DNA of 64,000 nt from Fasciolopsis buskii (GCA_008360955.1 LUCM01000194.1:62001-126000); one strand, 5' to 3'; positions 46,806-57,901 are shown, counted from the first letter of the stretch. Notes: generated by a model from the letters alone, not told the origin. Made by a program: numbers and translations.

Positions 46806-46988
46806 GAGAGCTTTGCCGATGTACCGGAAGAGCGTTGGGAATACGCGTTCAATTTCAGTTCGAAGTTCCACGACAAAGAAAAAACTATGGATGCCGTACG
46901 ACGTCGACGTTGGCATAGAATCATGGTTCCCGGTGCTGATGACTCCGGCTCGATGGTTATGCAACTCAAAGCGGAGGATAAACCAGCG
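46806..46988 (+). CDS. Ferlin exon 11: outer DysF, C-terminal part
   Basis: This 183-nt exon is phase 0 at both ends, from GGGATTCACAG to GCG|GTGAGC. It reads ESFADVPEERWEYAFNFSSK, then FHDKEKTMDAVRRRRWHR and IMVPG. This is the closing DysF signature (WEYA....KFH......D..RRRRW.R.M.P) of dysferlin and myoferlin. The remaining residues (MVMQLKAEDKPA) lead into the variable linker before C2D. Confidence 0.97.
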
Positions 46989-48791
46989 GTGAGCCAATTG
47001 ATTCTTTTGTCAATAAAAAATCGGGTATCGTTACCACATCGACTAGCGACTTGTTGACAAAGTGTGAGTAGAGCGCAGACACCTTCATCATGATTTGTTT
47101 GGAGTGTTATTTCTTTTTTTATCTATGGATAAAACGTTGATTCGAAAATTAAAAACATGTGAGCACCGATACAACTACAAATTCACGGTACATTTATATG
47201 TATCGACTGTTGTTATGTCTGAGTCGAACGAAAGCAGAGTGTATTTCTTGAGCGTGCGACTCGTTAAGCATTCGAGACGAGTGTCCAATGGAAACAAACC
47301 GAAACATATGACAAACAGAACTAATCGCCCATTGATCAACAGTCTCACGCAAACCTAGCCACGTGCTACTGGTCACGTGGAACAATTCGTACGTCGAAAG
47401 GTCGAGTATGAGGTCGTCGAATGTCGGTTGTGGATGAGTAAGCCTCGTTTGATCACGTTCACTCCGAAGACAATGAAGACAATGAAAAATATGAGTTCTG
47501 CAAGCAAGTCAGTTTGTGCTCAAGCCCAACTGATTTGGGGGGAATTAGGACCCTGATTGTTAGATTTGTGACGGTTATCCGTACCCGATTGTACGCATGA
47601 CTAACTTCTCCAACTAGCCACACGCTGTTCAGTGTCACAGTGATGCATTTGGCCCTTTTTCCCCATGCCCTGTCACGTGCACTGTCATCTCTCAATTCAC
47701 AATCGACAATTGCCGTTGGGTTTATTACAGTCCGTGATTGCGTCCTACGTAACTATGACCCGGATGCGAGACGCGGTCAGTGTTTCCACATTAAAGGAAA
47801 TGCACAACGGTTGGCTGTAAGGCGGATGAATCAGTGAACAAGCTGGACGCAATTTAACGTCTGGCCATTTTTAACAGTTGGAGATTTTAATTGGCTAACT
47901 GCCTAGCGGGAACCGTCCAATCAGAGCTGGTGTTTTGTTAACATTGCACTCGAATATAACAAGTGATTTTCTCTTCTCTTCAAAGTTATTTTCACATATT
48001 TCAAAATGTAAACTTTCGCCTCGTCTCAGGATTAGGGATGAGAAAATCTTCGCAGCGGATCGAGAATGCGATCGAGGATGCGGAGTCGAAACGCATCGGA
48101 GTCGAAATTGTGGTAATAGGTGAATTTGTGCGTAATAGGGAGATGGGACGAACTAAAATCATCTCCCGAAGTGACTTTCAGTAACAGTGGGTAGAAAAAT
48201 GGTACTGGGGTGCAATTTTTCAGGGAGCAATGAGATTTATTGAAGTGTCATGAAAGCAAAGAGATGCGAACATTACTTTTACCGTACCGTTTGTCTAGTG
48301 GTATGCAGACTCAGGTAAGAAAAAAACTCGTAAGGATAAACACGAATTCGTCCATTTGCAATCGGTTATGAAAAAAGTGAGGCGATTTTCTTCGAAGCGC
48401 TTTTCAGAAATCGTCTTGGCGTTGATTTGATGGAATAATTTTGTCAGGCCAAGCAAAACTGAGATTGATGTCTTACAGACAGTCTGCTTGTTTGGGAACC
48501 TAATTGCTTGATTCCAACCAGTACACTTTCCCCAAATAGATAACAAACAACGTACGGACGATTCGACTTGACACGGGTTAAACTGGCCTCTTAGTGGCTT
48601 TCTTCCATAGTGAACCTTCCAGTTGTTGTTTTATGTTCTAAATCCATCTATTGGCTTTCCCTCGAAAGTGAAATCACCACATTGCTTGCCGGAATAAAGT
48701 TATTTGGTCATGAGAGTTCACGGTTGTTGATAAAACTTATAAAGATGTTGCTATTTACAAATGTCATTACCCTCTCCAATTCTTCTTACAG
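46989..48791. other. Ferlin intron 11, nothing recognised
   Basis: Intronic sequence without a recognisable repeat or gene. Confidence 0.45.
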
Positions 48792-48815
48792 GAGCATACT
48801 CAGAAAACACGCAAG
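48792..48815 (+). CDS. Candidate ferlin microexon (24 nt) in the DysF-C2D linker
   Basis: A 24-nt segment reading EHTQKTRK follows a good acceptor (CCAATTCTTCTTACAG) and ends at AAG|GTAAAA, phase 0 at both ends. It would sit in frame between exons 11 and 13 in a linker that is variable and charged in all ferlins. The support is splice signals and phase only. Confidence 0.35.
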
Positions 48816-49412
48816 GTAAAAAGCATTGCACATTTTGATTCAGTGCTTTTGGCTTTGGTTATTCGTGCATTCGTTTCGTAGATTCCCTGTGTACTTATGT
48901 ATGTATGTTGAATAGTTTACCTTTTCACCGGTAATGATGGCACCAATTCAGTACCTCTCTTCTGGCTTCAAAAGAGATATTTTAAACCGCTTGAAAGTAA
49001 CATTTCAGTTGTCATTCGTTAATCCAATCCGATCTCACTAGTGTAAACATTATAGAGTTGTTTCATTTCGTCTGTTGAGATGCACCATAAGTACATATCC
49101 ACTGTGAATCGGATATGATAACCCCTAGATTATCACGTCTGACCCTCGAGAGTTCATTGAACACAGTCAATGAACGGCATGAGTGCCGTTTCTTGGCTCC
49201 TCTTTGTGTGGGCACAACAATCCTGGTGGTTAACAGTGTTTCGCTGTCACCAAGTTCTTTACCCCACACTCGATTCAATGAGACCTTATCTGGCACTATC
49301 CCATTACAATCTCGACCCTCCTCCCTAAAGTGGACCAAATCAGCTGATGTGTGTTTCTTCAACTGCACTCGTGGATAAAACAAGTAATAAAAACTAAGTG
49401 ATTAGGATTCTG

Positions 49413-49530
49413 TGACCGGCGGCAGTCAAGCGGATAACGGCGTGAAGTGTGGACATGAAAGTCGCGAGTTTGAATCCCTCGGTTTGCCGAGAACCCCTTG
49501 CTGAAAAATGTATGAACTAAGGATAAAAAC
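49413..49530 (+). repeat. tRNA-derived SINE, family 1, copy 6 (internally deleted)
   Basis: TGACCGGCGGCAGTCAAGCG, GATAACGGCGTG and GTCGCGAGTTTGAATCCC mark the head. The middle block is deleted and the copy jumps to ACCCCTTGCTGAAAAATG. Confidence 0.75.
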
Positions 49531-50129
49531 ATGCCAAACTTTCGATTGGAACTGCGTTAGGTCATGTTGTTAGGTTAGGTGTTCCACTAAAACACGACGC
49601 ACTGTGATGTTTTTATATATGTAAGCTTTTTTCCATGCCTGGTGTTCATGCTTTCCAACTAACCCGCGGTCATCCCGTATTACCTAACGGCCTATATATT
49701 CTATTGGCAAAAGTTTATTCTGGACCGAGTGAGCCTGATTTCTGTTTTTGATCAGTTGAATATATATTACAGCCAAGTATTTCTAAGTAGCTGGATGAGA
49801 CAAGTGTACAAAGTTCTGTCATTTTCACTGACCACTTGACCATACATATTGCATTACAAACCGTCTCATGATAGACTTAAATGTCCCGTTCCCTGTTTAT
49901 GACTATTTCTTTATTCTGAAATCTCCAACCAACGGGGGTTAATCGATGATTTTTCTTTAAATATCAACAAAATTCACTCGGTGAAAAGTCACTATTTGTA
50001 GACAACAATGAGACCCCGAGAGATAATATGGTCGGGGAGCTTATTCAAGAAGGTTTCATCAGTTCTGAACACTTGGCGTTCACGTATTAAGTGAAGCACA
50101 CTTGGATAGTATTTTCCCTAACTTGTTTC

Positions 50130-50260
50130 ATTTCCAGTGGTCGTACCAGAGGATAGTCATAGCTTGAAAGATCCAGGGGTTCGAATCCCGCCTTCATTGG
50201 TCGTTTTGGTGGTAGAGTTCACTGTCCCCCAACTTGCCACCACTTGAGAATAATTTTGAT
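50130..50260 (+). repeat. tRNA-like segment of another repeat family
   Basis: CCAGGGGTTCGAATCCCGCC near 50170 is a strong B box. The preceding GTACCAGAGGATAGTCA is a weak A-box candidate. The downstream body is unlike families 1 and 2. There is a single copy in the window. Confidence 0.4.
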
Positions 50261-53060
50261 CTGATTCGGTGTTACCCCAATGATTCACTATGGTTGCCTT
50301 AACAATACTCAAAGGATTCTCACAATCCACTTGATCCCATGGCAATTCGATGTACATGTCACTGCATGGACACTGCATGGTCAATAGTTATATCACAAAC
50401 AAAAGTACACGCCGCATGAATCACCGTAAAAATATGAGAATTTCACAGCCTTTTTGTCCATCTGAAGCACCTGTGTACATGCACATACATTCGTGTGAGA
50501 CGCATCTCGTGAACAGGGTCATTCTTGATTTTCGTATTGGGAACAGAATCTTTCCCTCAGTCGAGTGTGAACATTTCCAATTTGATTACTGACAGTCTGC
50601 TCAGTAATAATACTGAATTTTCTGCTCGTGCACTGAAATGTTCACTTGTTGTGTTACCATAACGACTGATCAAATTGCGCGGGTTCAGCTAGCATTTGAG
50701 TGGCTACCGTTAGGCTAGTTGGTGCCCAAAAAACCGTGTCACTATTGTGTTGAAGCACCACACCTATGCAACCGAAAAGGCGAATACGGAACAACCAAAG
50801 GGGTGACCACGCGACTGGTAGAAAGAGCAAACAGCGCCGCGGATAGTTTGCAAACTGACTAGGAGGTAAGAAAGAAAGTGAGCAGGTTTGTGAGTGTATA
50901 TGTGCATGTGAACATGGGTGCATACACTTGTAAAAGCTGGGAATAAGATCGAAATTGCAATGCATTTACTGCCAGTTATCATGGAGCTATCAATTGCAGC
51001 CGGAGTTTCCAGACAGAACATTTATGAGCCGGAAAGTTGAGTACCTTTGTGTTCTCAATTGCTTTTGCGCCAGGCTGGGTTGATAGGGTTCATTTTTCTT
51101 CGTTCCTTATCAAGATGCTACACAATGCAGTGAACGTCTTTAGGATCATTCATCGACAATACCATGAGAGCTGTTCTCATCAAACCTACTGAAAAGAATA
51201 CTCGTTTAAAAAACGGAATAGAGTTGGGACAAAACTAGATGTAGTCAAGATTAATCTGGCACCAGCCACATTTTTACACGAGATTTTCGGAAACATTCGA
51301 TCTACTGAGCTTCCAAAATCGTTGGAACCGACGGTCACTTTACGGTCGACAGTAGCCGCTCTGTTCATGCTCCAACGCTGATGCACATGTGCGCGCGGGT
51401 ACATTCAATTAGTCACTTGTCTTCTAGGTTGCGTTTGACGCATCCAAGGGCTTCTTTGTCCATTCGGCCAAAAGTGTGATGATCGCCTGTACTCATCCGG
51501 GATTCGTTGGCCAGATATTCCAAAATTACATGGTCTATGACATTCCAACATTTTTTTTCCAAAACAAAAGCAACGCGCTGTTTTCTTCCGTCTCCTAACA
51601 TCGGTTATTTGATTGTTCAAGAAACCTACTGTTTATAACAGTCTTTCATTGAACCCAGGGGGTAATCTATATGGTAATTAATATTTAGTGTAATGGTTCA
51701 CCGATAATTACAAAAAAGAAGTCAATGATTTGTAAAAAAAAATATGTATATGGTTTTGATCGCACCACTGAAGGGTGGGCTGATGGACCGCGTTTTCCAT
51801 CGACACAAGGTCAGTTATTCATCACGATACCAGGGCTCTGATATTTGCCAACAGCTTGTGAATGTGAAACATGGTGATGGGTCGTTAACTGGTCAGTTGG
51901 GATAGAGGTGATCGGTGAGCATAATGTGACGAAGATTGTAATTCATCCCATCCCCAATTTCTCCTAACTATCTCCGTAAATGTTGTTCATGTTGTTCTTC
52001 CCCACTATACTACCGGGAAAATGAAGTATAGCACCAATCATGGTCCCACTCTCCACCCCATCCCATCCCATCCCTATAATCTGTTCGTGTATCACGTGAC
52101 TAAGGCTGCAAATTATTGGAATGCACTTGAATGTCTACAAAATGTTTGACTTCAGTTTGCAACTTCTACAAATGTGTTTAAATGTGGAATTTTCTGGTTT
52201 TCTCTTTCGAATTGGTGCATCGTATGGACCGCAGATCGCATTATTTTGTCCCGTGGTTCGGTTACGCGTATTGGACCATACGTAAAGCGCTACTGTTGAT
52301 GTGCGAATGCACTTGGGAATCGTATTGTGTCACATTCGATCGAATCAGAATGATTGGAAAAGTGCACTGAAACAGTGTGACTGTATTCCGTTGGTCGGTT
52401 ACTAAGGCATCCTTCTCTTTCCCGCCCCTTTTAGGTTTATTCTCTGTCCACCTTGCCCATTCATTCTCACTGTTCCAACATCTAATTCGGTGAGACAGGC
52501 AACGATCATTGAGATGTGCGTTGTTGTTTAGCGCTGAACAATTATAGTGCTGACAAACATATGCCAACGAACGATCCAAATCGTATTTTAACCCGAGACA
52601 AGTGCATTTATTGCACAGTGATCGATCTCTCAGTTTTTGACACACTATCAAACGAGTGGACTACGACCGCAAAATCTGATGGGTCAGTCGAAATACTTCA
52701 ATTCCAGCCGTACACAACGGGAGAGGGAGGGCAAGCACGTACAGGACAACCGTCCTTTCGAGCATCCAACCAAACAGATGTGGTCTGCCATACACGTGAT
52801 TCACGAATCAAGGGAAATATAAACTAGCCAATAGGGTCCAACTTCCAAATACATTTGAAAATGTCTTTAAATAAATTGCACAAAGGTACAGAATATGTAA
52901 ACACTACTGAGAAACACGATAGTAATCACGTCTGCGGTGCCAGCTTTGTCGAAATGGGCACTCTTGAATTGCATTTAAATCACCAAGACAAATTTGGCCC
53001 TTTAAGTATACATCCAATTTGCCTTATTCTTTTTGCTTCAAGTACATTTTTGACAGCCTA

Positions 53061-53591
53061 TTATTTGTCTCTTTTTTCGTACACACTTTTGGACTTCATT
53101 GTTGTTAGATTAAAACGTCCAAAAAGGTAGTTTCTCATTCGGCAAAGCAAATTCTTTATCGGCTCCTTCCATTTTGGTGTGTATTTAAGCATCATCCATC
53201 TGTCTGCAAAAGCATCTATTCGTCCATTTTCTTCAACGGCTATAGTTTTGTATGGCGTTTGCCGCATTACTCGCGACTTCTTTTTATCTCCGTAGTGTAT
53301 CGCATGCATATTGTCGGTATCACGCTCATCCCGTAAACTCATGAGCCTTAGTGCATCATACCAGTAGGCCAGACGCTCACGGATATTCCTTAGACCATCG
53401 AATGCTTTCATTTTCCGACCACGAGGACCCGCATGCGTTTGCCACCGACTGCCATCGGACTTCATCTCATTTGCCCCGGCAAAATCGCACACCTTTTCTT
53501 CTCCATCCACGCACTGGTTTGCCCACCCCCCCCCCACCCACCCACCTGCACGATAGTGTTCCCGATCATATCCACTTTCGTCGTCCGACAC
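53061..53591 (-). CDS. Unidentified antisense ORF, 176 codons
   Basis: This is the longest open frame in the window that is not low-complexity or ferlin. It is on the strand opposite the ferlin gene, inside the intron before exon 13. It starts MSDDESGYDREHYRAGG and has a glycine-rich N-terminus (GGWVGGGW). A charged, well-balanced middle follows: RNIRERLAYWYDALRLMSLR, DERDTDNMHAIHYGDKKKSR and KTIAVEENGRIDAFADRW. It ends with basic residues (SVYEKRDK). The composition (many D, E, R, K, Y, W, no low-complexity tail) looks like a folded protein, but I recognise no family. It could be a nested gene, a retrocopy or an exon of an antisense gene. The glycine-rich start may be non-coding, with the true exon beginning further in. 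Confidence 0.4.
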   Translation of the reverse strand: MSDDESGYDREHYRAGGWVGGGWANQCVDGEEKVCDFAGANEMKSDGSRWQTHAGPRGRKMKAFDGLRNIRERLAYWYDALRLMSLRDERDTDNMHAIHYGDKKKSRVMRQTPYKTIAVEENGRIDAFADRWMMLKYTPKWKEPIKNLLCRMRNYLFGRFNLTTMKSKSVYEKRDK

Positions 53592-53731
53592 GTGATTGAA
53601 CTTAGTGAATTAGCATTTTTTTTCTAACGCGTTTTGCCAAGACTGGCTTAGATCATTAGTTTCATCGATGACTAGTTGTACACACTGCTGCACGGAGATT
53701 TTTATTCTTAAATTCTCTTTCCATTGAACAG

Positions 53732-53774
53732 AAGCAAAATATGACCGTCCCACGAATCTATTTGCAATATGAAA
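53732..53774 (+). CDS. Ferlin exon 13: short exon leading into C2D
   Basis: This 43-nt exon is phase 0 in and phase 1 out, from TTCCATTGAACAG to A|GTGAGT. It reads KQNMTVPRIYLQYE plus one base. Spliced to exon 14 it gives VPRIYLQYERSHIWHLRLYL, which has the hydrophobic pattern of the first C2D strand of ferlins just before YQAR(D/N)L. The phase-1 end is exactly what exon 14 requires, and no other segment upstream supplied it. Confidence 0.8.
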
Positions 53775-54431
53775 GTGAGTTTTTTTCCTTCCGGGAACAG
53801 TAACGATTTTTGTTGTTCCGTGTGAGATTGTAATTGTTGGAAAATAATCACACACACACAAACACACACACACACAAACACACGTAATAATTCGTAGATA
53901 GAATGTGGATGGTCGGACCCGAGGGTATCTATCAGCTGCGCATACCTGATTGAAAAGAATAGCCGTGAAATTACCAGTTTGTTTCAAGAGGAAGTTTACT
54001 CATTTCATCCCGATGCATTTCATGTCCCGACTACATGATAGACTTTTATTAGTTGCCAAAACTTTGATGCGAAACAGTGCACTGGCCGAAGGTCCGTAAA
54101 TTGTCACCATCGTCCAGAATTGGGTTCATTATTGTTGTCAATGTTTCCATGTCAGTTTTAGTGAGTCAAATGGATCCCGCCACCCGATGATCGACCCGCC
54201 AGTTGCAGTACAATCAGTAGAAGGGAGACGACGTTATGAGGTAACAGAAAAGCGCGATTGGAGTAGAAATAATTCCCTTCAGAGAAAATCATCATGCTAA
54301 TCCCGTCCATATTAGAATTCAATAAATGTTCCCAATGGATGGTCATAAATGACATCAAATTCATATTGCAATTAGTAGCTGGGAAATGCTCTTCGCAATA
54401 TCCTCAGTAGATATCAATGACGATGAGTCCT
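53775..54431. other. Ferlin intron 13, left part
   Basis: Contains an interrupted (CA)n tract at 53849-53882 and nothing else recognised. Confidence 0.5.
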
Positions 54432-54622
54432 CTGACCGGCGGTGGTCAGACGGATAAGGTCGTGACGCTCGGATGTGTAAGTCACGGGTTCGAATCCTCC
54501 CACCGCCGGTCAACTTCTCCACTTGGCAGCTCCCTGTTTGCCGTGGCGCCCTTCCTGAAGAATGATGTGCACTTTCGTTTCATTAATAAAAAAGGAAATA
54601 AAAAGATAAAAGATAATAAGAC
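54432..54622 (+). repeat. tRNA-derived SINE, family 1, copy 7 (best preserved)
   Basis: The head starts TGACCGGCGGTGG (54433-54445) and the tRNA-like part ends CCACCGCCGGTCA (54500-54512), a perfect 13-bp inverted pair. The inner seven pairs correspond to a tRNA acceptor stem. The A box is GGTCAGACGGATAAGG and the B box ACGGGTTCGAATCC, of tRNA-Leu/Ser-like appearance. The body block (CACTTGGCAGCTCCCTGTTTG, then GGCGCCCTTCCTGAA) and the tail AATAAAAAAGGAAATAAAAAG follow. Confidence 0.9.
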
Positions 54623-55099
54623 TGATGGTTATTGGAGTGGTGGTAGTGACGATAGTGATGACGATAACGATACTAATGAAACGTGAGTGTGACTTAATCT
54701 TCAAGATTTATCGAGTAGGCGTGTACGATGGGAATCCATCGACCTACCAGAAAGACGTGAATCATTTTTTCAAATTGGCAATCTGCCCCGTTAGCTGGGA
54801 AGAGAGCGAGCAGTATGATTTAAGGAGCCAGATAGTTTTTGCTAAGCTTCTTGTTTGCGTCTCATTGGACCACTGCTCAGTACAGAATAGTAGATAATGT
54901 CTCATCTGATCTATGTTCCAAAATATGTGTTCCAAGTCAAACTCTGTGGGTCATTTCCAAAGCCTTGGTCATGGTTAGGCCACGAGCAGAGAAGTAATCT
55001 ATGAGTAGAGGTCAGTTGGCGTGCGCTAGCGGCGCGTGGTCGTGCAGATAAGTAACGAATGGGTGAAACATCATGTGGTGAAACTGAACAAATCGTTGA

Positions 55100-55292
55100 A
55101 GGCCACCCGGGGTAACACAATGGCTAAGGCGTTCGACTCAGAATCGTCCGTTCCGGGTGCGCGTCCCAGTTCGGACGCGGTGGATATGTACTGCTGATGA
55201 TTCCTAACAAGGATGAAACAGCTGTATAAGACTTCCATGGTTTCTTAATGGTGAGTTGAGCGTTGATATCACTTGGAGAAATTATTTCGTGA
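55100..55292 (+). repeat. tRNA-like SINE, family 2, forward copy
   Basis: CCGGGGTAACACAATGGCTA and AGGCGTTCGACTCAGAATCG (A-box region) are followed by a degraded B box, GGATATGTACTGCTGATGAT, TCCTAACAAGGATGAAACAG and ATGGTGAGTTGAGCG. The segment 55194-55218 has the spacing of a hammerhead core (CTGATGA, 4-bp stem, GAAA); see findings. Confidence 0.75.
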
Positions 55293-56024
55293 CAATGTTT
55301 TCGTAGGCAAATATGTATCAACCACACGCACGACTCTCAACGGATTAGTACTATTGTAATGCTTGTTCTCACTAAACCCAAGTGCCGTAGTTTTGGGTTC
55401 GCTGAATCCGTTTGTAACTTGTTTCACTCGATCTAACCGATGATTTCAATGATGTTACTACATTATCTGCAAACATTTGCGACCGACTGATTCAACCCGG
55501 GCTTGGAAACCAAAAACTGGCTGGGTGAGAATGTTTTCAGGTCTTGACATGCACTGACTACTCTCGATCACAATCGAGGCGCACGAGGGGAGTGTATCAT
55601 TAAGTCCAACATTCAGAACAATGCCGGAGTGTTGCCAATCAATGGCACACAGTATGAACTGTCTGTTTTGAATTCATACAGTGTGGTGCTACTTTTGAAT
55701 ATCCGGACTGATTTTGACATCTAATTTCTGTTTTTAACAACTCCTAATCTGGGCTGAGTTTTGTAAGGTTGTTTTCACATTTATTGTTCATGTTCCAACA
55801 AGAAATCAGTGTGTTAGTAGCACCGGTTCGACAATCCAACGATTTCCCGGTCGTGATTTGGTGTTTTGATGGAACATCTGCAACCTCGTAAAGCCTGTCA
55901 TGCGTGCGTAGCATGTTTCGTATATCTTGTTCGCCTGAAATCGCGGGCGAAAAAGCGATTTTACCTTAAAAAGGACAGTTTCAGCGCACCGTCTGTGAAA
56001 GTCAGGAGAACCAGGGCACAGATA

Positions 56025-56026
<2 letters not shown>

Positions 56027-56085
<59 letters not shown>
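56027..56085. repeat. Compound (AT)n(AG)n microsatellite
   Basis: About 31 nt of AT repeats followed without a break by about 28 nt of AG repeats. It directly precedes the Penelope-type segment. Confidence 0.97.
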
Positions 56086-56088
<3 letters not shown>

Positions 56089-56215
56089 TTCTTTCTCGTA
56101 GCTCAGGTTCATCAAGATGGCATTGGTTTGTTTTCTGAGCTGAGCGTTTTGACTGCAAACGTTTCATCACCAGCCGAGGTGACAACATCATCAGTGCTAT
56201 GGTCTTGTGACTACA
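56086..56215 (-). mobile_element. Penelope-like element fragment (terminal repeat region)
   Basis: Read on the minus strand the segment contains CACTGATGATGTTG, TCACCTCGGCTGGTGATG, AAACGTTTGCAGTC and CTCAGCTCAG. This resembles the terminal repeat region of Penelope-like elements as I remember them, which often carry hammerhead motifs. A perfect hairpin (TGGTCTTGT/ACAAGACCA arms, 4-nt loop) lies at 56200-56221. No reverse transcriptase or GIY-YIG coding part was seen here. The family name is by pattern recognition, not by search. Confidence 0.5.
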
Positions 56216-56521
56216 AGACCAGGAAACGCACAGCCGTATGCTTCGTAAGCCACGCGTGGTTGGTTTGGAATCAAGGTTTACCTAACTCCTCTGGACTGAT
56301 TATCAACGATCAGTCAACCCGGTGGAGGGCGCCGGGCGTTCGTTTTCGTTCAGTCACTTGTAGGAACACCACCGCCACGACAAAGTGGTGCATATGGCTT
56401 CTTCAGCAAAGGCTATTTGAGACGCCAGTCATCTGAGATCATTTCAGGAGGCGTTCAGGACAGGTAGCCAACTCAGACCCTGATGCACACACCGCCGACC
56501 ATGCGGAGGCATTTGGAAGCC
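56216..56521 (+). repeat. Dispersed repeat of about 310 bp, copy 2
   Basis: Direct copy of 13770-14080. Shared words include GGTTTGGAATCA, GGAGGGCG(C/T)CGGGCGTTCG, GTAGGAACACCA and GAGACGCC(A/G)GTCA. Small indels break the open frame seen in the first copy. It immediately abuts the Penelope-type segment, so both may belong to one element. Confidence 0.8.
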
Positions 56522-56654
56522 ACAGATACCATAGGGCCTCGGTCGCTCGGCATAGTGATGATTCGACGTGTATCACCATAATCGATATTATGGTTTTCTG
56601 TATATGTTTGCCTCTCGTTCACATATATCTTTTTTTTGTCCCCTTTGGATGCAG

Positions 56655-56944
56655 GATCTCACATTTGGCATTTACGACTCTACTTGTTCCAAGCGCGTAA
56701 TTTGCTAGCAGCTGATCAATCGGGCATGTCTGATCCGTATGTACAATGCGCTTTCCAAGGCATGTGTCAACGCACACCCACGCTCCAAGGCACCATTTGT
56801 CCGGTATTCGATCAAACCATAATTTACGAACAGGTGGAAATGCACGGGTCCGTGGAACGGATTACTCGATTCCCGCCACCAGTTGTGTTGGAATTTTTCG
56901 ATTGGGACAAAGTTGGATCAAATCAATATCTGGGCCGGTGTGAG
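56655..56944 (+). CDS. Ferlin exon 14: C2D domain
   Basis: This 290-nt exon runs from TTGGATGCAG to GAG|GTACAA, phase 1 in and phase 0 out. It reads HLRLYLFQARNLLAADQSG, MSDPYVQCAFQG, PVFDQTIIYEQVEM, RFPPPVVLEFFDWD and KVGSNQYLGRCE. This is a complete C2 core. DQSGMSDPY (loop 1) and DWDKVGS (loop 3) keep acidic calcium-ligand positions. It matches C2D of dysferlin and myoferlin (YQARDL...D.DSFSDPYA, P.WDQT(L/I)IF, PP..V.EL.D.D). The frame stays open a further 50 bases past the donor but loses similarity there, which supports the chosen exon end. Confidence 0.96.
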
Positions 56945-57901
56945 GTACAAATTGGGCATCGTACTAATTCTATTTTTTACCTCTCCCGTAGATAGCTCGC
57001 CTTTTAGAGTTCATCTGGGATCCGTACTGCTTGAGCACTATTCATCACTTTGTTGACCGTTACTGCCTACGTATTTGTTACTTATCACATCTACAAAAAG
57101 GATAATGCATACTAATGAGACATTATTCTCCCAGTTCATGGTCTCAGTGTCCAACGCGTTCCGTCCGTGAACAAATGAACACTATTGCAGAATTTGTGAC
57201 GATGCCATTTTAATGATTGATTGGTTGTAGTTTCTACCAATCGAGCCCCACGTGGGGCTGACATCTGAAGTACATCTTTCTGAGTTCGACATCTGTCCCC
57301 TGGGGTTATCGCGGGGGATAACGAAGACTTCCCAAAGTTGAAGTTACATCGCTTGTCTGTTCTGAATTTTTTGTGTCTGATCAGGTTGAATCGCCTAAAA
57401 CTGGTAGCTAGGTCATTCTCTCCCCCCTCGCAGGAACAGTAAAGAAAGAAGACGAATACTTTGGGAATACCGAGCATTTCGTACTACTCTTCTCAACGAC
57501 TTGTGTAAAATAATCTGAGAATTGTATACTAAGATATTCAATTATGAACTGCAATGAGTGGACCTAGGGGTTGAATTGTGTAGAGAAAACATTTTGTCAT
57601 CTCCATGGTAAACGCAGGGTGTAGGTTAATAGTTTTTGGATGCATACAACCGGATTATTTAACTCCATTAACATTACTCCGTCGAAAGTTATATTCTTAC
57701 AATCGGTATCGCGAACAAAAGTTGAGTTGAGCAATACGACTAGATAGAGGTCACTGGGTGTGCTTTTAAATCGGATCACAGGTGGAGGATGCGTAAAAGC
57801 CAAACGCTCTAAAAGGACATTTGTGATGTTTTGTTATAATGAAAGCCAACAAATTACTGTTAGTTAGTTTACGTCTTTCGTTCCTCCACTTCCTTCCACA
57901 G
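56945..57901. other. Ferlin intron 14, nothing recognised
   Basis: Short intron without a recognised repeat. An antisense open frame at 57136-57477 has no recognisable product. Confidence 0.5.

Larger units (their letters stand above)
48816..53060. other. Ferlin intron 12, with SINE fragments
   Basis: Holds a truncated family-1 SINE at 49.4 kb, a tRNA-like segment near 50.2 kb and a possible very diverged family-2 fragment near 49030-49125 (reverse). Antisense open stretches at 49063-49383, 50654-51021 and 51405-51620 have no recognisable product. No further exon is seen. Confidence 0.45.

Noticed and set aside
54432..54512. Functional tRNA gene
   Set aside because: A and B boxes and a good acceptor stem are present, but the T-stem does not pair, the anticodon arm is unclear, and the same sequence recurs with a shared non-tRNA tail, which is diagnostic of a SINE.
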